Shown: positions 39,421 through 50,336 of the stretch, in pieces
Layout of the letters: every line of letters starts with the position of its first letter
How positions within the stretch are numbered: position 1 is the first letter of the stretch
NCBI RefSeq assembly: GCF_900696085.1
Contig: NZ_CAADFC020000008.1
Span: 62,001-126,000, forward strand
Reading direction: 5' to 3'
Source of the DNA: Bradyrhizobium ivorense
GTDB taxonomy: Bacteria; Pseudomonadota; Alphaproteobacteria; Rhizobiales; Xanthobacteraceae
Length of the DNA stretch: 64,000 nt
The notes under the pieces: generated by a model
Told to the model about the DNA's origin: nothing
Databases searched by the model: none
Seen by the model: only the letters and a program-made list of their open reading frames with translations
Program-made: the position numbers and the translations under genes

Positions 39421-40851
39421 ATCGATCAATGCAGCCCAAGTTCAAGAAGCCAAACATCCCCTAAAAGAGCATTTTCACGAAATTCGCGTACCCGATTGGT
39501 AAGGGGATCAAGCTCGGAATTTGACGCGGCTGCCTGTATCGCCGCCGCATTCACAGCGTGAGTTCGGTCTCTTTCAACCATCATCGCCTCGCCCAGCCAC
39601 GCTACGCCTTTGCTTGCCGCCATCGGGTATAAACTGTGATGCGGCAGCGAATGGCGTGGCTGCTTCGAGGTGAGCTCCATATCCGGGCACGCTTGCGCGG
39701 CTTGGTGCGGCATCTAATCCCAAAACAAACAGACCCGTTGCTCGATGGCGACGATAGCCATCGGCGTCGCAATAAGCCCGCTGCGAGGACATATCGCGCA
39801 AGCCCTCAGGCTTCATAGATTGAGGACATTTGAACCAGATCGGCAGACTAGTTGTCTCACAGTAAAACGTCATATCCTATTTGGCTCATCGCCGCTGATG
39901 AGCCATTCACGGCTCTTCAGCTCAAACTCCCGAGAAAGCGAGCTGCGACGCGGCCGGTCCGGTTAGCAGCTGGTGTAGGGGCAACTGAGCCCCGCCCCTC
40001 ACCGAGGGTCTCCACGAGAGGCCTGCACCGGCCGCGCTCCATTGGATAAGGGAAGCCGCCTCACGGCACTTTCGACATGGCCAGCCGTCGGTGTATTTAC
40101 GCAGCCGCTCTAGTATGTATGTCCTGTGTTGTTTGGAACGATTTTGTCGTGCTGGCTTAAGACGCTCATCATACTCGGATGTAAGCTATACGATTGGCAT
40201 CCAACACTCTATTGTACGAACGTAAGCTTTTGATATCGAAACGTTCGAAGACCTATACCAACGTTTGCTACTCTTTCTCATTTCGTCTTGCGTCTGCCGT
40301 CCACTATGCGAACTGATCGATGACCCTATTGACCAGATTGCGTGCTCTGTTCGGACTCTGAAGGTGCGTCCGCTTTGTAGAATACGATATTGGTGTGCAG
40401 CTTCGCTGTGCTGGCTTGTATGCCGTCATTCCCAAATGCATCGACAACTGCACCTCAGCACATCACTCTATCCGGCCGTGGCGAGACCACGCAAAATGGA
40501 TATAGCATGTACCTGGATAACACCGTCGGCATCTATCTCATTGGAAACATCGCTGGAGCATCGCGTCTGGCTGCGCGTACGGCGTTTTCGTCCCGCTCGT
40601 TTGCTTAGGACCATCGCGGGTGTCAGGCGGGCCGCCTGTGTTAACGGACGTTCTTTTCTTGAACCTGAATGGTACAGTCGAGAATAAATCAATGTATATA
40701 GTGCACATTTCTATATGAGATGTATGACCTAGAGTAACGATCGCTTTCCTCTTATTGCGGGTGGTGCGCGCTTGCGCATCTAGATCGAGAAAGCGCTCCG
40801 CAAATTGCGTTTCGAAAGGGCGCTTTCGTTCCGGCGGAACTAAGAGAAACC
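39421..40851. other. Long gap between nodM and noeL
   Basis: About 1.4 kb with lower GC than the genes to the right. Frames at 39574-39873 (minus) and 40265-40687 (plus) have no recognised motif or convincing start. I searched for nod and tts boxes before nodM and noeL and found none. It may hold debris of lost genes. Confidence 0.45.
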
Positions 40852-41937
40852 ATGGCGGCTCAGGACTCGAAGCGGCGCGTGGCGCTGATCACCGGTGTCA
40901 CCGGGCAGGACGGTGCCTACCTCGCCGAATATCTGCTCGGCCTCGGCTACACCGTGCATGGCATCAAGCGGCGGTCGTCCTCGTTCAACACCGCGCGCGT
41001 CGATCACCTCTATCAGGACCCGCATGTCGGCAATGTGCCGTTCCTGATGCACTACGGTGACATGACCGATTCGACCAATCTGATCCGGCTGATGCAGCAG
41101 ATCCGGCCGACCGAGGTCTACAATTTGGCGGCCCAGAGCCATGTCGCGGTCTCGTTCGAGAGCCCGGAATACACCGCCAACGCCGGCGCGATCGGCGTGC
41201 TGCGCCTCCTGGAGGCGATCCGCATTCTCGGCATGGAAAAGGAGACCCGGTTCTACCAGGCCTCGACCTCGGAACTGTACGGCCTGGTGCAGGAAGTGCC
41301 CCAGAAGGAGACCACCCCGTTCTATCCGCGCTCGCCCTATGGCGTCGCCAAGCTCTATGGCTACTGGATCACGGTGAACTACCGTGAGGCTTACAACATG
41401 TTCGCCTGCAACGGCATCCTGTTCAATCACGAGAGCCCGATTCGCGGCGAGACCTTCGTGACCCGCAAGATCACCCGCGGCGTCGCCCGCATCGAGGTCG
41501 GCCTGGAGAAGACGATCTATCTCGGCAATCTCGAGGCCAAGCGCGACTGGGGCCATGCCCGCGACTATGTCGAGGGCATGCACATGATCCTGCAGGCAGA
41601 TAGCCCCGACGATTTCGTGCTGTCGACCGGCGAGACCCGCTCGGTGCGCGAATTCATCGAGCTGGCGTTTGCCGAGGTCGGCCGCAGCGTCGAATGGCGC
41701 GGCAAGGGCGTCGACGACGTCGGTATCGACAAGGCAACCGGCAAGACCGTGGTGCGCATCGACCCGACCTATTTCCGCCCGACCGAGGTCGATCTTCTGA
41801 TCGGCGACGCCAGCAAGGCGCGCGCCAAGCTCGGATGGAAGCCGAAGACGTCGTTCGCGAAGTTGGTGAAGGAAATGGTCGCCGGCGATCTCGCCGAAGC
41901 CAGACAGGACGCCGCCAATGGCAAACGCTCCGTTTGA
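40852..41937 (+). CDS. noeL: GDP-mannose 4,6-dehydratase (NoeL/Gmd)
   Basis: The enzyme converts GDP-mannose to GDP-4-keto-6-deoxymannose, the first step to GDP-fucose. The 361-residue short-chain dehydrogenase has the NADP loop [36 protein letters not shown], the active-site region [41 protein letters not shown] (YxxxK) and [17 protein letters not shown]. It overlaps nolK by 20 bases. GDP-fucose is used by NodZ to fucosylate Nod factors. The gene is markedly GC-rich with core-like codon use, unlike its flanks; a surface-polysaccharide gmd is the alternative reading. Confidence 0.92.
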   Translation: MAAQDSKRRVALITGVTGQDGAYLAEYLLGLGYTVHGIKRRSSSFNTARVDHLYQDPHVGNVPFLMHYGDMTDSTNLIRLMQQIRPTEVYNLAAQSHVAVSFESPEYTANAGAIGVLRLLEAIRILGMEKETRFYQASTSELYGLVQEVPQKETTPFYPRSPYGVAKLYGYWITVNYREAYNMFACNGILFNHESPIRGETFVTRKITRGVARIEVGLEKTIYLGNLEAKRDWGHARDYVEGMHMILQADSPDDFVLSTGETRSVREFIELAFAEVGRSVEWRGKGVDDVGIDKATGKTVVRIDPTYFRPTEVDLLIGDASKARAKLGWKPKTSFAKLVKEMVAGDLAEARQDAANGKRSV

Positions 41938-42970
41938 ACTGAAGGGCAAGACGGTTTTCGTCGCCGGCCATCGCGGCATGGTCGGCTCGGCGCTGCTGCG
42001 CCGGCTGGCGCGCGAGGGGGCGGACCTCTTGACGATCTCGCGCAGCGAGGTCGACCTGCGCAACCAGGCCGCGGTGGATGCCTGGTTCGCCGCCAAGCGG
42101 CCGCAGGCGGTGTTCCTCGCCGCGGCCAAGGTCGGCGGCATCGTCGCCAACAACACGCTGCGCGCCGAGTTCCTCTACGACAATCTGGCGATCTCGACCA
42201 ACGTGATCCAGGCCTCGCACGCCAATGGCTGCGAGAAGCTGATGTTCTTCGGCTCGTCCTGCATCTATCCGCGGCTGGCGTCGCAGCCGCTGCGCGAGGA
42301 CTCGATGCTGACCGGCCCGCTGGAGCCGACCAACGAGCCCTACGCGATCGCCAAGATCGCCGGCATCAAGATGGCGGAAGCCTATCGCAGCCAGTACGGC
42401 TCCGACTTCATCAGTGTGATGCCGACCAATCTGTACGGCCCCGGCGACAATTATCACCCCGAATACAGCCACGTCGTCGCCGGGCTGATCCGCCGCTTCC
42501 ACGAGGCCAAGGTCTCGGGCGCGGGCAGCGTCGCGATGTGGGGCACCGGCGCGCCGCACCGCGAATTCCTCTATGTCGACGATCTCGCCGACGCCAGCAT
42601 CCATCTGATGAAGACCTATTCCTCGCCGGAACTGGTCAACATCGGCACCGGCGAGGACATCACCATCGCCGAACTCGCACTCATGGTCGCGGCCGCCGTC
42701 GGTTTTCGCGGCGAGATCAGCTTCGACACATCGCGCCCGGACGGCACGCCGCGCAAGCTGCTCGATGTCAGTCGTCTGGCCAGGCTCGGCTGGCGTGCCC
42801 AGACCTCACTGGAGGAGGGCATTCAGCTAACGTATCGGGCATATCTTGCCGATAACAAATGGACGGCCCCAGAGCGAACTGCTTGCCCCGACAAGTGGCG
42901 TAAGCAGGCCGATCCGAGGATCCGTGGGCGGGTATCCCCTCGCTGCCCCGTCCCTCGACGTAACGGTTGA
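41918..42970 (+). CDS. nolK: GDP-L-fucose synthase (NolK/Fcl), with unusual C-terminal tail
   Basis: An epimerase-reductase that finishes GDP-fucose. Motifs: [20 protein letters not shown] (NADP loop), [60 protein letters not shown] (YxxxK) and [20 protein letters not shown]. Typical members have about 310-325 residues. Here the family sequence ends near residue 313 ([14 protein letters not shown]) and is followed by an unrelated, proline- and arginine-rich tail of about 37 residues to a stop at 42970. Base composition also changes there, so the 3' end was probably replaced by recombination. Catalytic parts are intact. Confidence 0.9.
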   Translation: MANAPFELKGKTVFVAGHRGMVGSALLRRLAREGADLLTISRSEVDLRNQAAVDAWFAAKRPQAVFLAAAKVGGIVANNTLRAEFLYDNLAISTNVIQASHANGCEKLMFFGSSCIYPRLASQPLREDSMLTGPLEPTNEPYAIAKIAGIKMAEAYRSQYGSDFISVMPTNLYGPGDNYHPEYSHVVAGLIRRFHEAKVSGAGSVAMWGTGAPHREFLYVDDLADASIHLMKTYSSPELVNIGTGEDITIAELALMVAAAVGFRGEISFDTSRPDGTPRKLLDVSRLARLGWRAQTSLEEGIQLTYRAYLADNKWTAPERTACPDKWRKQADPRIRGRVSPRCPVPRRNG

Positions 42971-43215
42971 CTTTGCCGCGCGTTGCCCACGCTCTTCGTC
43001 AGCAGCGGTTGGACGTCCGATCATCCAAGTGACACGCACATTCTAGCTACGGTTCAGCGAGCCGACTCGCAGGAACAGAGGAATGGTTGTGATCGAGACG
43101 TGCCGTCTTACTGCTATCAGGTTGAGACCTGATCGCCCCTCAGTCTCAACCGACGGCGCCGCAACCGATCATCGGTTCGAAACGCGCCGGCAACCTTTTC
43201 CTCTCGATCAGCGGC

Positions 43216-44364
43216 CTAGCGAGGGTCGGCTATGACCATCCGCGCCGACAGCGTGACGATGCACATGAGCGCGCCTAACATGCCGAACGCAAAAGGCAAG
43301 CCGGTCATGTGTGCGACGAGCCCGATGCTGGCAGGCCCCATCAGTATACCCGCGTAGCCGGCTGTCGTGATGACCGCGATCGCAACGCCTACCGGCATCA
43401 CCTTCTGTTTGCCGGCGCGGCGACACAGTACAGGTACTACATTTGAAATACCCAATCCAATAAGCAGGAACCCCGCCATGGCAATCACCGCAACCGGCGC
43501 GGCGACCACAGCCAGGAAGCCTATCATGATTGGTAGAGTTCCGAGCATCAATGTGGCACGGTCGCCAATTCGTTCCACCACGGCATCTCCACCGAGACGT
43601 CCTGCAGTCATCGCGATGGCGAAGAGCATACAGCCAAGACCTCCATGCGCCTCAGCGAGAAGATCTTGCCCAACGAGAAGTAAAGCGCTCCAATCAAGCA
43701 TTGCACCTTCGACAAGAAACGTAATAGCCGCGAGCGCAGCTATTAGCACCACACTGCGATGGGGCAAGACAAACACTGGCCCCTGCTGCCTTACGCTCGT
43801 CGCGGTCAACCGCGGCCAGGCCGACACAATCGCGATCATCATAAACGTCGAACAGACTAACGTCGAGAAAAGCGGACCAAGCTGAAGCGAGAGGAACAAA
43901 GTCACGACGGCAGATCCGGTAAATTCTCCGATGCTGTAATGGGCATGGAAGCCGGACATCAATGGACGGCCCGTGACGCGCTCCAATTCGAGCGCATAAA
44001 TGTTCATGGCGACATCGATCGAACCGAGTGAAACGCCGAAGGCAAACAGCGTGGCGCCCAGCGTAAGAGATGTTCCGGCGATAGAAAGCCACGGCAGGAT
44101 AAGCGCGAGGCCGAGTCCACCCACGAGGATAATGGGCTTGCTGCCGTACCGCGCGTTCGACACGCTGGTCAAAAGCATAGCGAGAACGGATCCCATTCCG
44201 AGACAGAGCAGCAGAAGACCAAGCATGCGGTCGTCTACCGCGAGCCGCTCCTTGGCGAGCGGCACCAAAGGCGCCCACGCCGCAAGGCCAAATCCGGCGA
44301 CAAAGAACGCAAGCCGCGTCCCAAGCAGGCCGGTAGCCCAATTGGCAGATGGTATCACAGGCAC
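43216..44364 (-). CDS. MFS transporter
   Basis: A 382-residue membrane protein with about twelve hydrophobic spans, beginning LLGTRLAFFVAGFGLAAWAPLVPLAKERL and carrying the inter-helix GSLIAMLLTS-type loop (GMGSVLAMLLTSVSNARYGSK, about residues 57-77). It resembles the YbjJ/fucose-permease-like branch of the major facilitator superfamily. The substrate is unknown. It stands alone, convergent with nolK. Confidence 0.88.
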   Translation of the reverse strand: MPVIPSANWATGLLGTRLAFFVAGFGLAAWAPLVPLAKERLAVDDRMLGLLLLCLGMGSVLAMLLTSVSNARYGSKPIILVGGLGLALILPWLSIAGTSLTLGATLFAFGVSLGSIDVAMNIYALELERVTGRPLMSGFHAHYSIGEFTGSAVVTLFLSLQLGPLFSTLVCSTFMMIAIVSAWPRLTATSVRQQGPVFVLPHRSVVLIAALAAITFLVEGAMLDWSALLLVGQDLLAEAHGGLGCMLFAIAMTAGRLGGDAVVERIGDRATLMLGTLPIMIGFLAVVAAPVAVIAMAGFLLIGLGISNVVPVLCRRAGKQKVMPVGVAIAVITTAGYAGILMGPASIGLVAHMTGLPFAFGMLGALMCIVTLSARMVIADPR

Positions 44365-45561
44365 TCCTGAGAGAACGGGCTGGTGAGCGCGGCGCCCCTC
44401 ATCCTGTGTGCGTCGCCTGCAAGCGGCCCGCAGCTCGACGATGATGGCCTCACGTTGACATTTTCATCGTTGCAAATGCGATGCCATCGTAAAAGCTCGG
44501 GCCACCGCTAGAGCGGCGAGCGTCAACGCGGAATGATCCTCACGCCCCCAGACACGTGTCTCGGCCTATCGTTCTCGGATGGGCTAGCCTTGCGAGGGAC
44601 GCCAGTCTTTGCTTGTTTCCGACAGTCAGAAGTGCAACAGCTCAAGATGGCTTTGTCGCAAAGCGCACAAAGCCGACGGCACCCGGACCTTGCGTGTACT
44701 TCGAGAAGAACACCACAGCTAGCGCGAATACGGCCGTAGGTTCCCCGGCAGAATTTCTTGTCAATCTGGAAGCTCTCATCAGAAGCAAGGGCGCCGCGCT
44801 ACGCCTGAGCTCAATACAACGAACATTCGTGGATCTGTCTTCCGGATAACGCCGTACGGCGAGCACAACCCGCGGCTGTGCGGCGCACGATTTTCGAACC
44901 CGCTATTGCTGCGGCAGCGACCGACGGCTCTGCATTTACGGCTGGCTTTTCCGAAGCGTCTCCGCCCGTCCAATGGCCGGCGAATTGCCGCCTCGTTGTT
45001 GGGAAGAAATTGCACCGCATGTGGCTCGGATCGCGATAAGGAAACTCTCCGCTGAATATCGCACAGATGATCTTCAAACGTGGCACGGCGCTTGGAGTGA
45101 TTTCCGTCCCGTTCGGATCTGCCGCGATCCGATGTCCCGGTGTAGTGTAGAAGCTCGCCGCGGTCAGCTCCGGTCCCGCAAGCCGTCACTGTCGGGCTCG
45201 ATACCTGAGAATTTCCCTTATTCCGGCTTCAGACTGCAAGATGGTTTCCGCGCCCCGCTCGATGTGTTTGTGTCTCGAGTGATCCGTTTTTGACCGATTA
45301 GCGCTCGCAGGCGACGATCACAACCACTTCGAGTGGTAAGGCTGCAACAACTGCCTCCGAAGGTTCAGAGCTGCGATTCCAAATTCCCGGCGTCAGAGCG
45401 CTGGGGGTTATCATCGAGCAATCAACCAAATCCTCCCTGCCATTTATGTTGCCGCCAAAAGGCAACAGCTGCGTCGCGTGCAGTCATCAATTACCTTTGC
45501 TATCGGGCTGGTCAGGTCAAGACGCGCGCATGCTCGATACTGAGGCGCCCGCCGACATCCC
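44365..45561. other. Long gap without recognised gene
   Basis: About 1.2 kb between two membrane-protein genes. Frames such as 44779-45189 (minus) and 44973-45293 (plus) show no motif. A partial resemblance to the 5' half of a nod box near 44464-44496 (minus) lacks the conserved 3' half and is not called. Confidence 0.45.
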
Positions 45562-46452
45562 TCAAGCGCTTATATCCGCAGAACGCCGTGACTGTCGCTC
45601 TGACCAGGTCGGACTGTGCGTGGTAAAGAAAGAGTATAGCAAGCAAAAATCGATCAGTATCGTCGCCGTCATCACGCTGTAAGCCCAGGCGTTCTGCACG
45701 AGATCAAGCTCGATCAGCACCCGTGACAGACCGAATCCCACGATCCAAGCATCAAAGCTCATGCAGATACGTCGGAACATCTCCGGATCAAGCCGCCGAA
45801 TGACGTAGGATCCCAGCGGGATGCCGAGCACAACACTGGGTATGAAGGCGTAGAGCAGGCTGCCGCTTTCGGAAATGAAAAGGCCGAGCTTGTAATAGAC
45901 AAAGGCGGTCGCGCCCGATTCCACTACGCGAACCAGGGCTAGGCCGGCGCGAAATTCGTTTTTGACCAGGCCCTGGTTGTTAAACAGCATGGCCAAAGGC
46001 GGGCCGGAGATAGTCGTCACCGAATAGAGGATGCCCAGCATCGCCCCGAAAGGCAGACCGATCAGCCAGCTTGCTTCGATGGGGCGGCGCCAGCCCGCGG
46101 CTTGCAACAAGATCAGAGGCAAAATGATCGTGTACGTGGCGAATTTGATCCACCCCGGCTGCAGTGAGGCCAACGCATAGCCGCCGAGCGCAATGCCCGG
46201 CAAGAGCCCAAGCAAGATGGGAAACACTCGTCCCCAAGCCGCCGGCACGCCCTTCAGATTGATGAAGAGGACGTAAACGTTGACGAACACCTCGATGACG
46301 ACGATGGCGGGATTGAGAATGCGATTGGTGTAGAAAACCAGCGCAAGGGGCACAGTGAGCGACGAAAAACCGTAGCCAATGGCTCCATTTACAAAGGCCG
46401 CAAAGCAAGTTGTTGCGGCCAAGAATAACATAGCACCATCAAACTCAGGCAT
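45562..46452 (-). CDS. TauE/SafE-family membrane transporter
   Basis: A 296-residue membrane protein (start chosen at MPEFDGAMLFLA; the frame is open 20 codons further) with eight to nine hydrophobic segments. The glycine-rich N-terminal repeat FVNGAIGYGFSSLTVPLALVF and the second-half repeat GAMLGILYSVTTISGPPLAMLF are the two halves typical of TSUP (TauE/SafE) sulfite, sulfonate or organic-anion exporters. No neighbour indicates the substrate. Confidence 0.88.
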   Translation of the reverse strand: MPEFDGAMLFLAATTCFAAFVNGAIGYGFSSLTVPLALVFYTNRILNPAIVVIEVFVNVYVLFINLKGVPAAWGRVFPILLGLLPGIALGGYALASLQPGWIKFATYTIILPLILLQAAGWRRPIEASWLIGLPFGAMLGILYSVTTISGPPLAMLFNNQGLVKNEFRAGLALVRVVESGATAFVYYKLGLFISESGSLLYAFIPSVVLGIPLGSYVIRRLDPEMFRRICMSFDAWIVGFGLSRVLIELDLVQNAWAYSVMTATILIDFCLLYSFFTTHSPTWSERQSRRSADISA

Positions 46453-47231
46453 TCTTAACTTTCCTAGTCCGGAGCACGTCCGATCACACGTGAGCGGATC
46501 AGACATGGGCATTGATCATCAGGATTGCGGCAGATTCTGACCACCAGCTTCACAGCTTCGACCGCCATCACATTGGCTTTGGCTGTGGCCAAGCGCAAAG
46601 TTCAACAGTTTCTCCCATTATCCACTTCGGCTGTACACTTCCCCTACGCGACCACGATCACTCAGCCAATACGGGTCAGTCCATTTTTCGGCTGGTGATC
46701 GATGGTTTTCGTGTCGAAGCCAGGATTGCGACGGTCGTAGATATCATGGCTCCTGACGACCAGTTTCCGAACCGTTCACCGGTTGACTTGAACTGTCGGT
46801 AAGTAACCCTAAGGCCGTTGCAACCCAGAGGTCGTCCGTTTCAACTATCAATGTGACGCGCTCAGATGGAAACAAGTGATTCTCCTCCAAAGCCGTTGGG
46901 ATAACAGCAACACCACCTTTTCAGCATCGCCGACAAGTTCTTCGCCGGACGCCTGACGCTCGCCAAGCTAGGCAGCACGGAGTGAAGATCTCAATGCGCG
47001 ATTCAGTGTGAAGCCGTCCTAGGCTCTATCGCTGACCGCATCGGCATCATGAGCCGGCCGTATTTTTGGCGGTGCAGTCCTTCACCTCGAGCGAATGATG
47101 GGTCGACAGAAGGGCGGCAGGCGGAGATCATCCTTCGGTACCCTCGCGAATTCGAGCCGATGAAATCACCGCGGTCGGCGAACAACGTCCTATAGGGAGC
47201 AACCATCGAGCGAACCAGAATTGAGTTATCG
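46453..47231. other. Gap without recognised gene
   Basis: Nearly 800 bases between the TauE/SafE gene and the RND gene. A plus frame at 46512-46802 and a minus frame at 47003-47398 have no motif. Nothing definite is seen. Confidence 0.45.
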
Positions 47232-50200
47232 CTATTGCTTGGCCAGCTGGGCGTCAGCGGCGCCGGTGAGTTCAACCTCGGTACCGTTCTTCGCGTGGCC
47301 GGCACTCGCGTCGGCCCGGTGATCGGACGCGATCGCGACATAGACGGCCGGCAGCACGAAGAGAGTGAAGAGCGTGCCGATAGACATGCCAGCGACAAGC
47401 ACGAGCCCGATCGAAAAGCGACTCGCGGCGCCAGCTCCCGTTGCGGTCAACAAGGGTATGAGGCCCGTGACCATCGCCGCCGTCGTCATCAAGATTGGAC
47501 GCAATCGGACGCGCGCCGCCATCTCTATAGCCGAGCGACGGTCAAGTCGCTCCTTGAGCTGCAGTTCATTGGCGAACTCAACCATCAGGATGCCATGCTT
47601 GGAAATCAACCCGATCAGCGTCAGCAGTCCGACCTGGGTGTAGATGTTCATCGTCCCCCAGCCCAAAAACAGCGGTATCAAGGCGCCGACGATTGCCATC
47701 GGCACGCTGATCATAATAACAAGGGGATCGCGCAGACTTTCGAACTGCGCCGCAAGCACCAAGAATATGACGATCAGGGCAAACGCGAAGGTGATGGAAA
47801 GTTGGCTACCCTCGTGCACATATTGCCGGGCGTCGGCAAGGAAGTCGTGGCTGAAGCCTGCGGGCAGTTTCTTTGCTTGCGCTTCCAGGAAGTCCACGGC
47901 CTGACCGATCGTGACGCCGGGCATCGGCACGGCTTGAAAGGTCGCGCAGTTGAGCTGGTTGTAGTGCGTAAGTGCGTTCGGATCAGTCGCAGTCTCCATC
48001 GAGACTACGGTAGATAGCGGAAGCATCGAGCCCGTCGCGGTCTTCACATAATAGTTCCCGATCGCTTCCGGGGCCAGGCGTTCCTCGCGCGGCACCTGCG
48101 GAATCACCTGGTAGGAGCGGCCCTGCAGATTGAAGCGATTGACGTAGTTTCCGCCAAGTAGGGTGGCGAGCGCGTTACCGATATTCTGCATCGTGATGCC
48201 AAGATCGTTGGCCTTCGATCGATCGACCTTGATTCGTACCACCGGCTGGTTGAACTCGAGGTCAGAGTCGCTGACCATGAACAGACCGCTCTTGCGCGCG
48301 GCATCCTTCAGGTTCGACATCTGCTCATAGACGGATTGGAAACCTAGTGTCGAATTGATCACCATCTGCACTGGTAGCCCGTCCGTGCCTCCCGGAAGCG
48401 GCGGCAGGCTAAAAGCAAATGCGTTAATACCTTCGATTTTGGACAGTTCGACCTGGACAAAGGACTTTAGCGCGATCGATGACCGCTTGCGCTCATCCCA
48501 AGGCTTGAGCAACATGCCGGCCATCCCCGCCCGCGAGCCGCTAGTGCCGTTGAGCACGAAGCTCAAATCGGTCTCGGGAAATTTCTGAAACGCCTTCTCG
48601 AGCTTGGCGCCGTAATAGTCGAGGTAGTCGATATTGGCGTATTTCGGCGCCTTAGTTAGCGCGAATACAATACCTTGATCCTCCTCCGGCGCGAGTTCCT
48701 TGGAAGTGTGCATATAGAGAAAACCCACGAGACCCAGCATGGTCAGGGCAAACAGCCCGGTAATCGGACGATAGTCGAGCGAGCGGTCGAGCTGGCGTCC
48801 GTACCAGCGTGTCGTGGCGCCGAACACGCGGTTCACAACTCTTGCAAACCGCCCCTCCTCAGCACTCTTCAGGAAGACCGAGCACATCATCGGCGACAGC
48901 GTCAAAGCGATCACGCCCGACACGATCACCGCGCCCGCCAGCGTAAACGCGAACTCGCGGAACAGCGCACCGGTGAGCCCCCCGAGAAAGCCGATGGGCG
49001 CGTATACGGCGGCCAACGTAATCGTCATGGAGACGACGGGGCCCACGATCTCGCGCGCCCCTTTCGTCGCAGCCTGCAGGGGCGGCGCACCTTCTTCCAG
49101 ATGGCGATGAACGTTCTCCACCACCACGATCGCGTCGTCGACCACGAGACCGATCGCGAGCACCATCGCAAGAAGGGTAAGGAGATTGAATGAAAACCCC
49201 AGCGCCAGCATCATGCTGGAGACACCGACGAGCGACAACGGAATAGTAACGACAGGAATGATGACCGAGCGAAGCGAGGCCAGGAATAGGAAGATGACCA
49301 GCACCACTATCACGACGGCCTCAATGAGCGTCTTCTCCACTTCATCGATCGACGATTGAATGAATTTGGTGGAATCGTAGGCCACTTTCATCTTCAGTGC
49401 TGGCGGCAAGTTACGCTCCATTTCTGGAAACAGCGCCCGAACACCTCGCACTATGTTCAGCGGATTGCCTTGCGGGCTCGCTTGCACGCCGATGAAGACC
49501 GCGTGCTCGCCGTTCATGGAGACGCTGACGTCTGCCGTCTGCGCGCCAAGCTCGACTGTCGCAATGTCCTCCATGCGTACAAAGCCGCCGTCATTGGCTT
49601 TGACGACCATGCGCTTGAAGTCATCGACACTCCGCAGGTCGGTATTTGTCGTGACATCGGAGATAGTGAAGTAGCCCTTGGTCTGGCCGGCCGCGGCCTG
49701 GAAGTTATTGGCGGCGATTGCAGCCGAAACATCTGCCGGCGACACGCCGTGCCCCGCCATTTTCGCAGAATCGAGCCACAGCCGCATCGCAAAACTCTGG
49801 CCGCCCAGGATGTCTGCCGCCGCGACGCCGTCGACGGTCGACATAACCGGTTGCACGACGCGCGAGAGATAGTCCGAGATCGCGCTGGCAGTCAGTTCCG
49901 CGCTGGAGAAGGCGATGTACATGACAGCGGTGGCCTGACCGGATGACTTAGTGACGACCGGATCGTTTGATTCCTTCGGGATTAAATATTTGACTGAATT
50001 GACCTTAGACAGCACCTCGGTGAGTGCCTCATTGGGATCGAAATTGAGCTTGATATAGACTTGGATCGTCGACGTACCGAGCACAGATGAGGAAGTGACA
50101 TAGTCGACGCCATCTGCGGAAGCGACCGCCTGCTCCAGAGGAGTGGTGATGAAGCCTTGGATCATGTCGGCGGAGGCGCCAGGATAGGAGGTCGTGATAT

Positions 50201-50336
50201 TGACGACCGTATTAGACAGCTTGGGATACTGCCGGATTGGCAGAACAGTGGCCGCGCGAAGGCCGATCAGCAAGATCAGGAGACTGACTACGATAGACAA
50301 CACGGGACGTTTGATGAAAAGCTCTGTAAATGTCAT
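47232..50336 (-). CDS. RND efflux permease, HAE-1 type (NolG-like)
   Basis: A 1034-residue inner-membrane pump (start at MTFTELFIKRPVLSIVVSLL) of the AcrB/MexF family. Features: N-terminal ATVLPIRQYPKLSNTVVNI with TSYPGASADMIQGFITTPLEQA, the conserved GLVVDDAIVVVENVHRHLEEG (about residues 398-418) with the proton-relay Asp pair, GFLGGLTGALFREFAFTLAGAV and a mirrored second half (LIGLISKHGILMVEFANELQ, RLRPILMTTAAM). Rhizobial nolFGHI encode such pumps, and symbiotic Bradyrhizobium uses RND pumps in nodules. No membrane-fusion partner is adjacent, so it may rely on one elsewhere. Confidence 0.92.
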   Translation of the reverse strand: MTFTELFIKRPVLSIVVSLLILLIGLRAATVLPIRQYPKLSNTVVNITTSYPGASADMIQGFITTPLEQAVASADGVDYVTSSSVLGTSTIQVYIKLNFDPNEALTEVLSKVNSVKYLIPKESNDPVVTKSSGQATAVMYIAFSSAELTASAISDYLSRVVQPVMSTVDGVAAADILGGQSFAMRLWLDSAKMAGHGVSPADVSAAIAANNFQAAAGQTKGYFTISDVTTNTDLRSVDDFKRMVVKANDGGFVRMEDIATVELGAQTADVSVSMNGEHAVFIGVQASPQGNPLNIVRGVRALFPEMERNLPPALKMKVAYDSTKFIQSSIDEVEKTLIEAVVIVVLVIFLFLASLRSVIIPVVTIPLSLVGVSSMMLALGFSFNLLTLLAMVLAIGLVVDDAIVVVENVHRHLEEGAPPLQAATKGAREIVGPVVSMTITLAAVYAPIGFLGGLTGALFREFAFTLAGAVIVSGVIALTLSPMMCSVFLKSAEEGRFARVVNRVFGATTRWYGRQLDRSLDYRPITGLFALTMLGLVGFLYMHTSKELAPEEDQGIVFALTKAPKYANIDYLDYYGAKLEKAFQKFPETDLSFVLNGTSGSRAGMAGMLLKPWDERKRSSIALKSFVQVELSKIEGINAFAFSLPPLPGGTDGLPVQMVINSTLGFQSVYEQMSNLKDAARKSGLFMVSDSDLEFNQPVVRIKVDRSKANDLGITMQNIGNALATLLGGNYVNRFNLQGRSYQVIPQVPREERLAPEAIGNYYVKTATGSMLPLSTVVSMETATDPNALTHYNQLNCATFQAVPMPGVTIGQAVDFLEAQAKKLPAGFSHDFLADARQYVHEGSQLSITFAFALIVIFLVLAAQFESLRDPLVIMISVPMAIVGALIPLFLGWGTMNIYTQVGLLTLIGLISKHGILMVEFANELQLKERLDRRSAIEMAARVRLRPILMTTAAMVTGLIPLLTATGAGAASRFSIGLVLVAGMSIGTLFTLFVLPAVYVAIASDHRADASAGHAKNGTEVELTGAADAQLAKQ

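Noticed and set aside
40840..42156. 438-codon minus frame opposite noeL and nolK
   Set aside because: A shadow of two overlapping GC-rich genes; residues are repetitive Asp/Arg/His and match no family.
44464..44496. Possible nod box upstream of the MFS gene
   Set aside because: Only a weak match to the 5' half; the conserved AAACAATC-ATTTTACC half is missing.
47235..48017. Plus frames inside the RND gene
   Set aside because: Antisense frames with Arg/His-rich composition and no family match.
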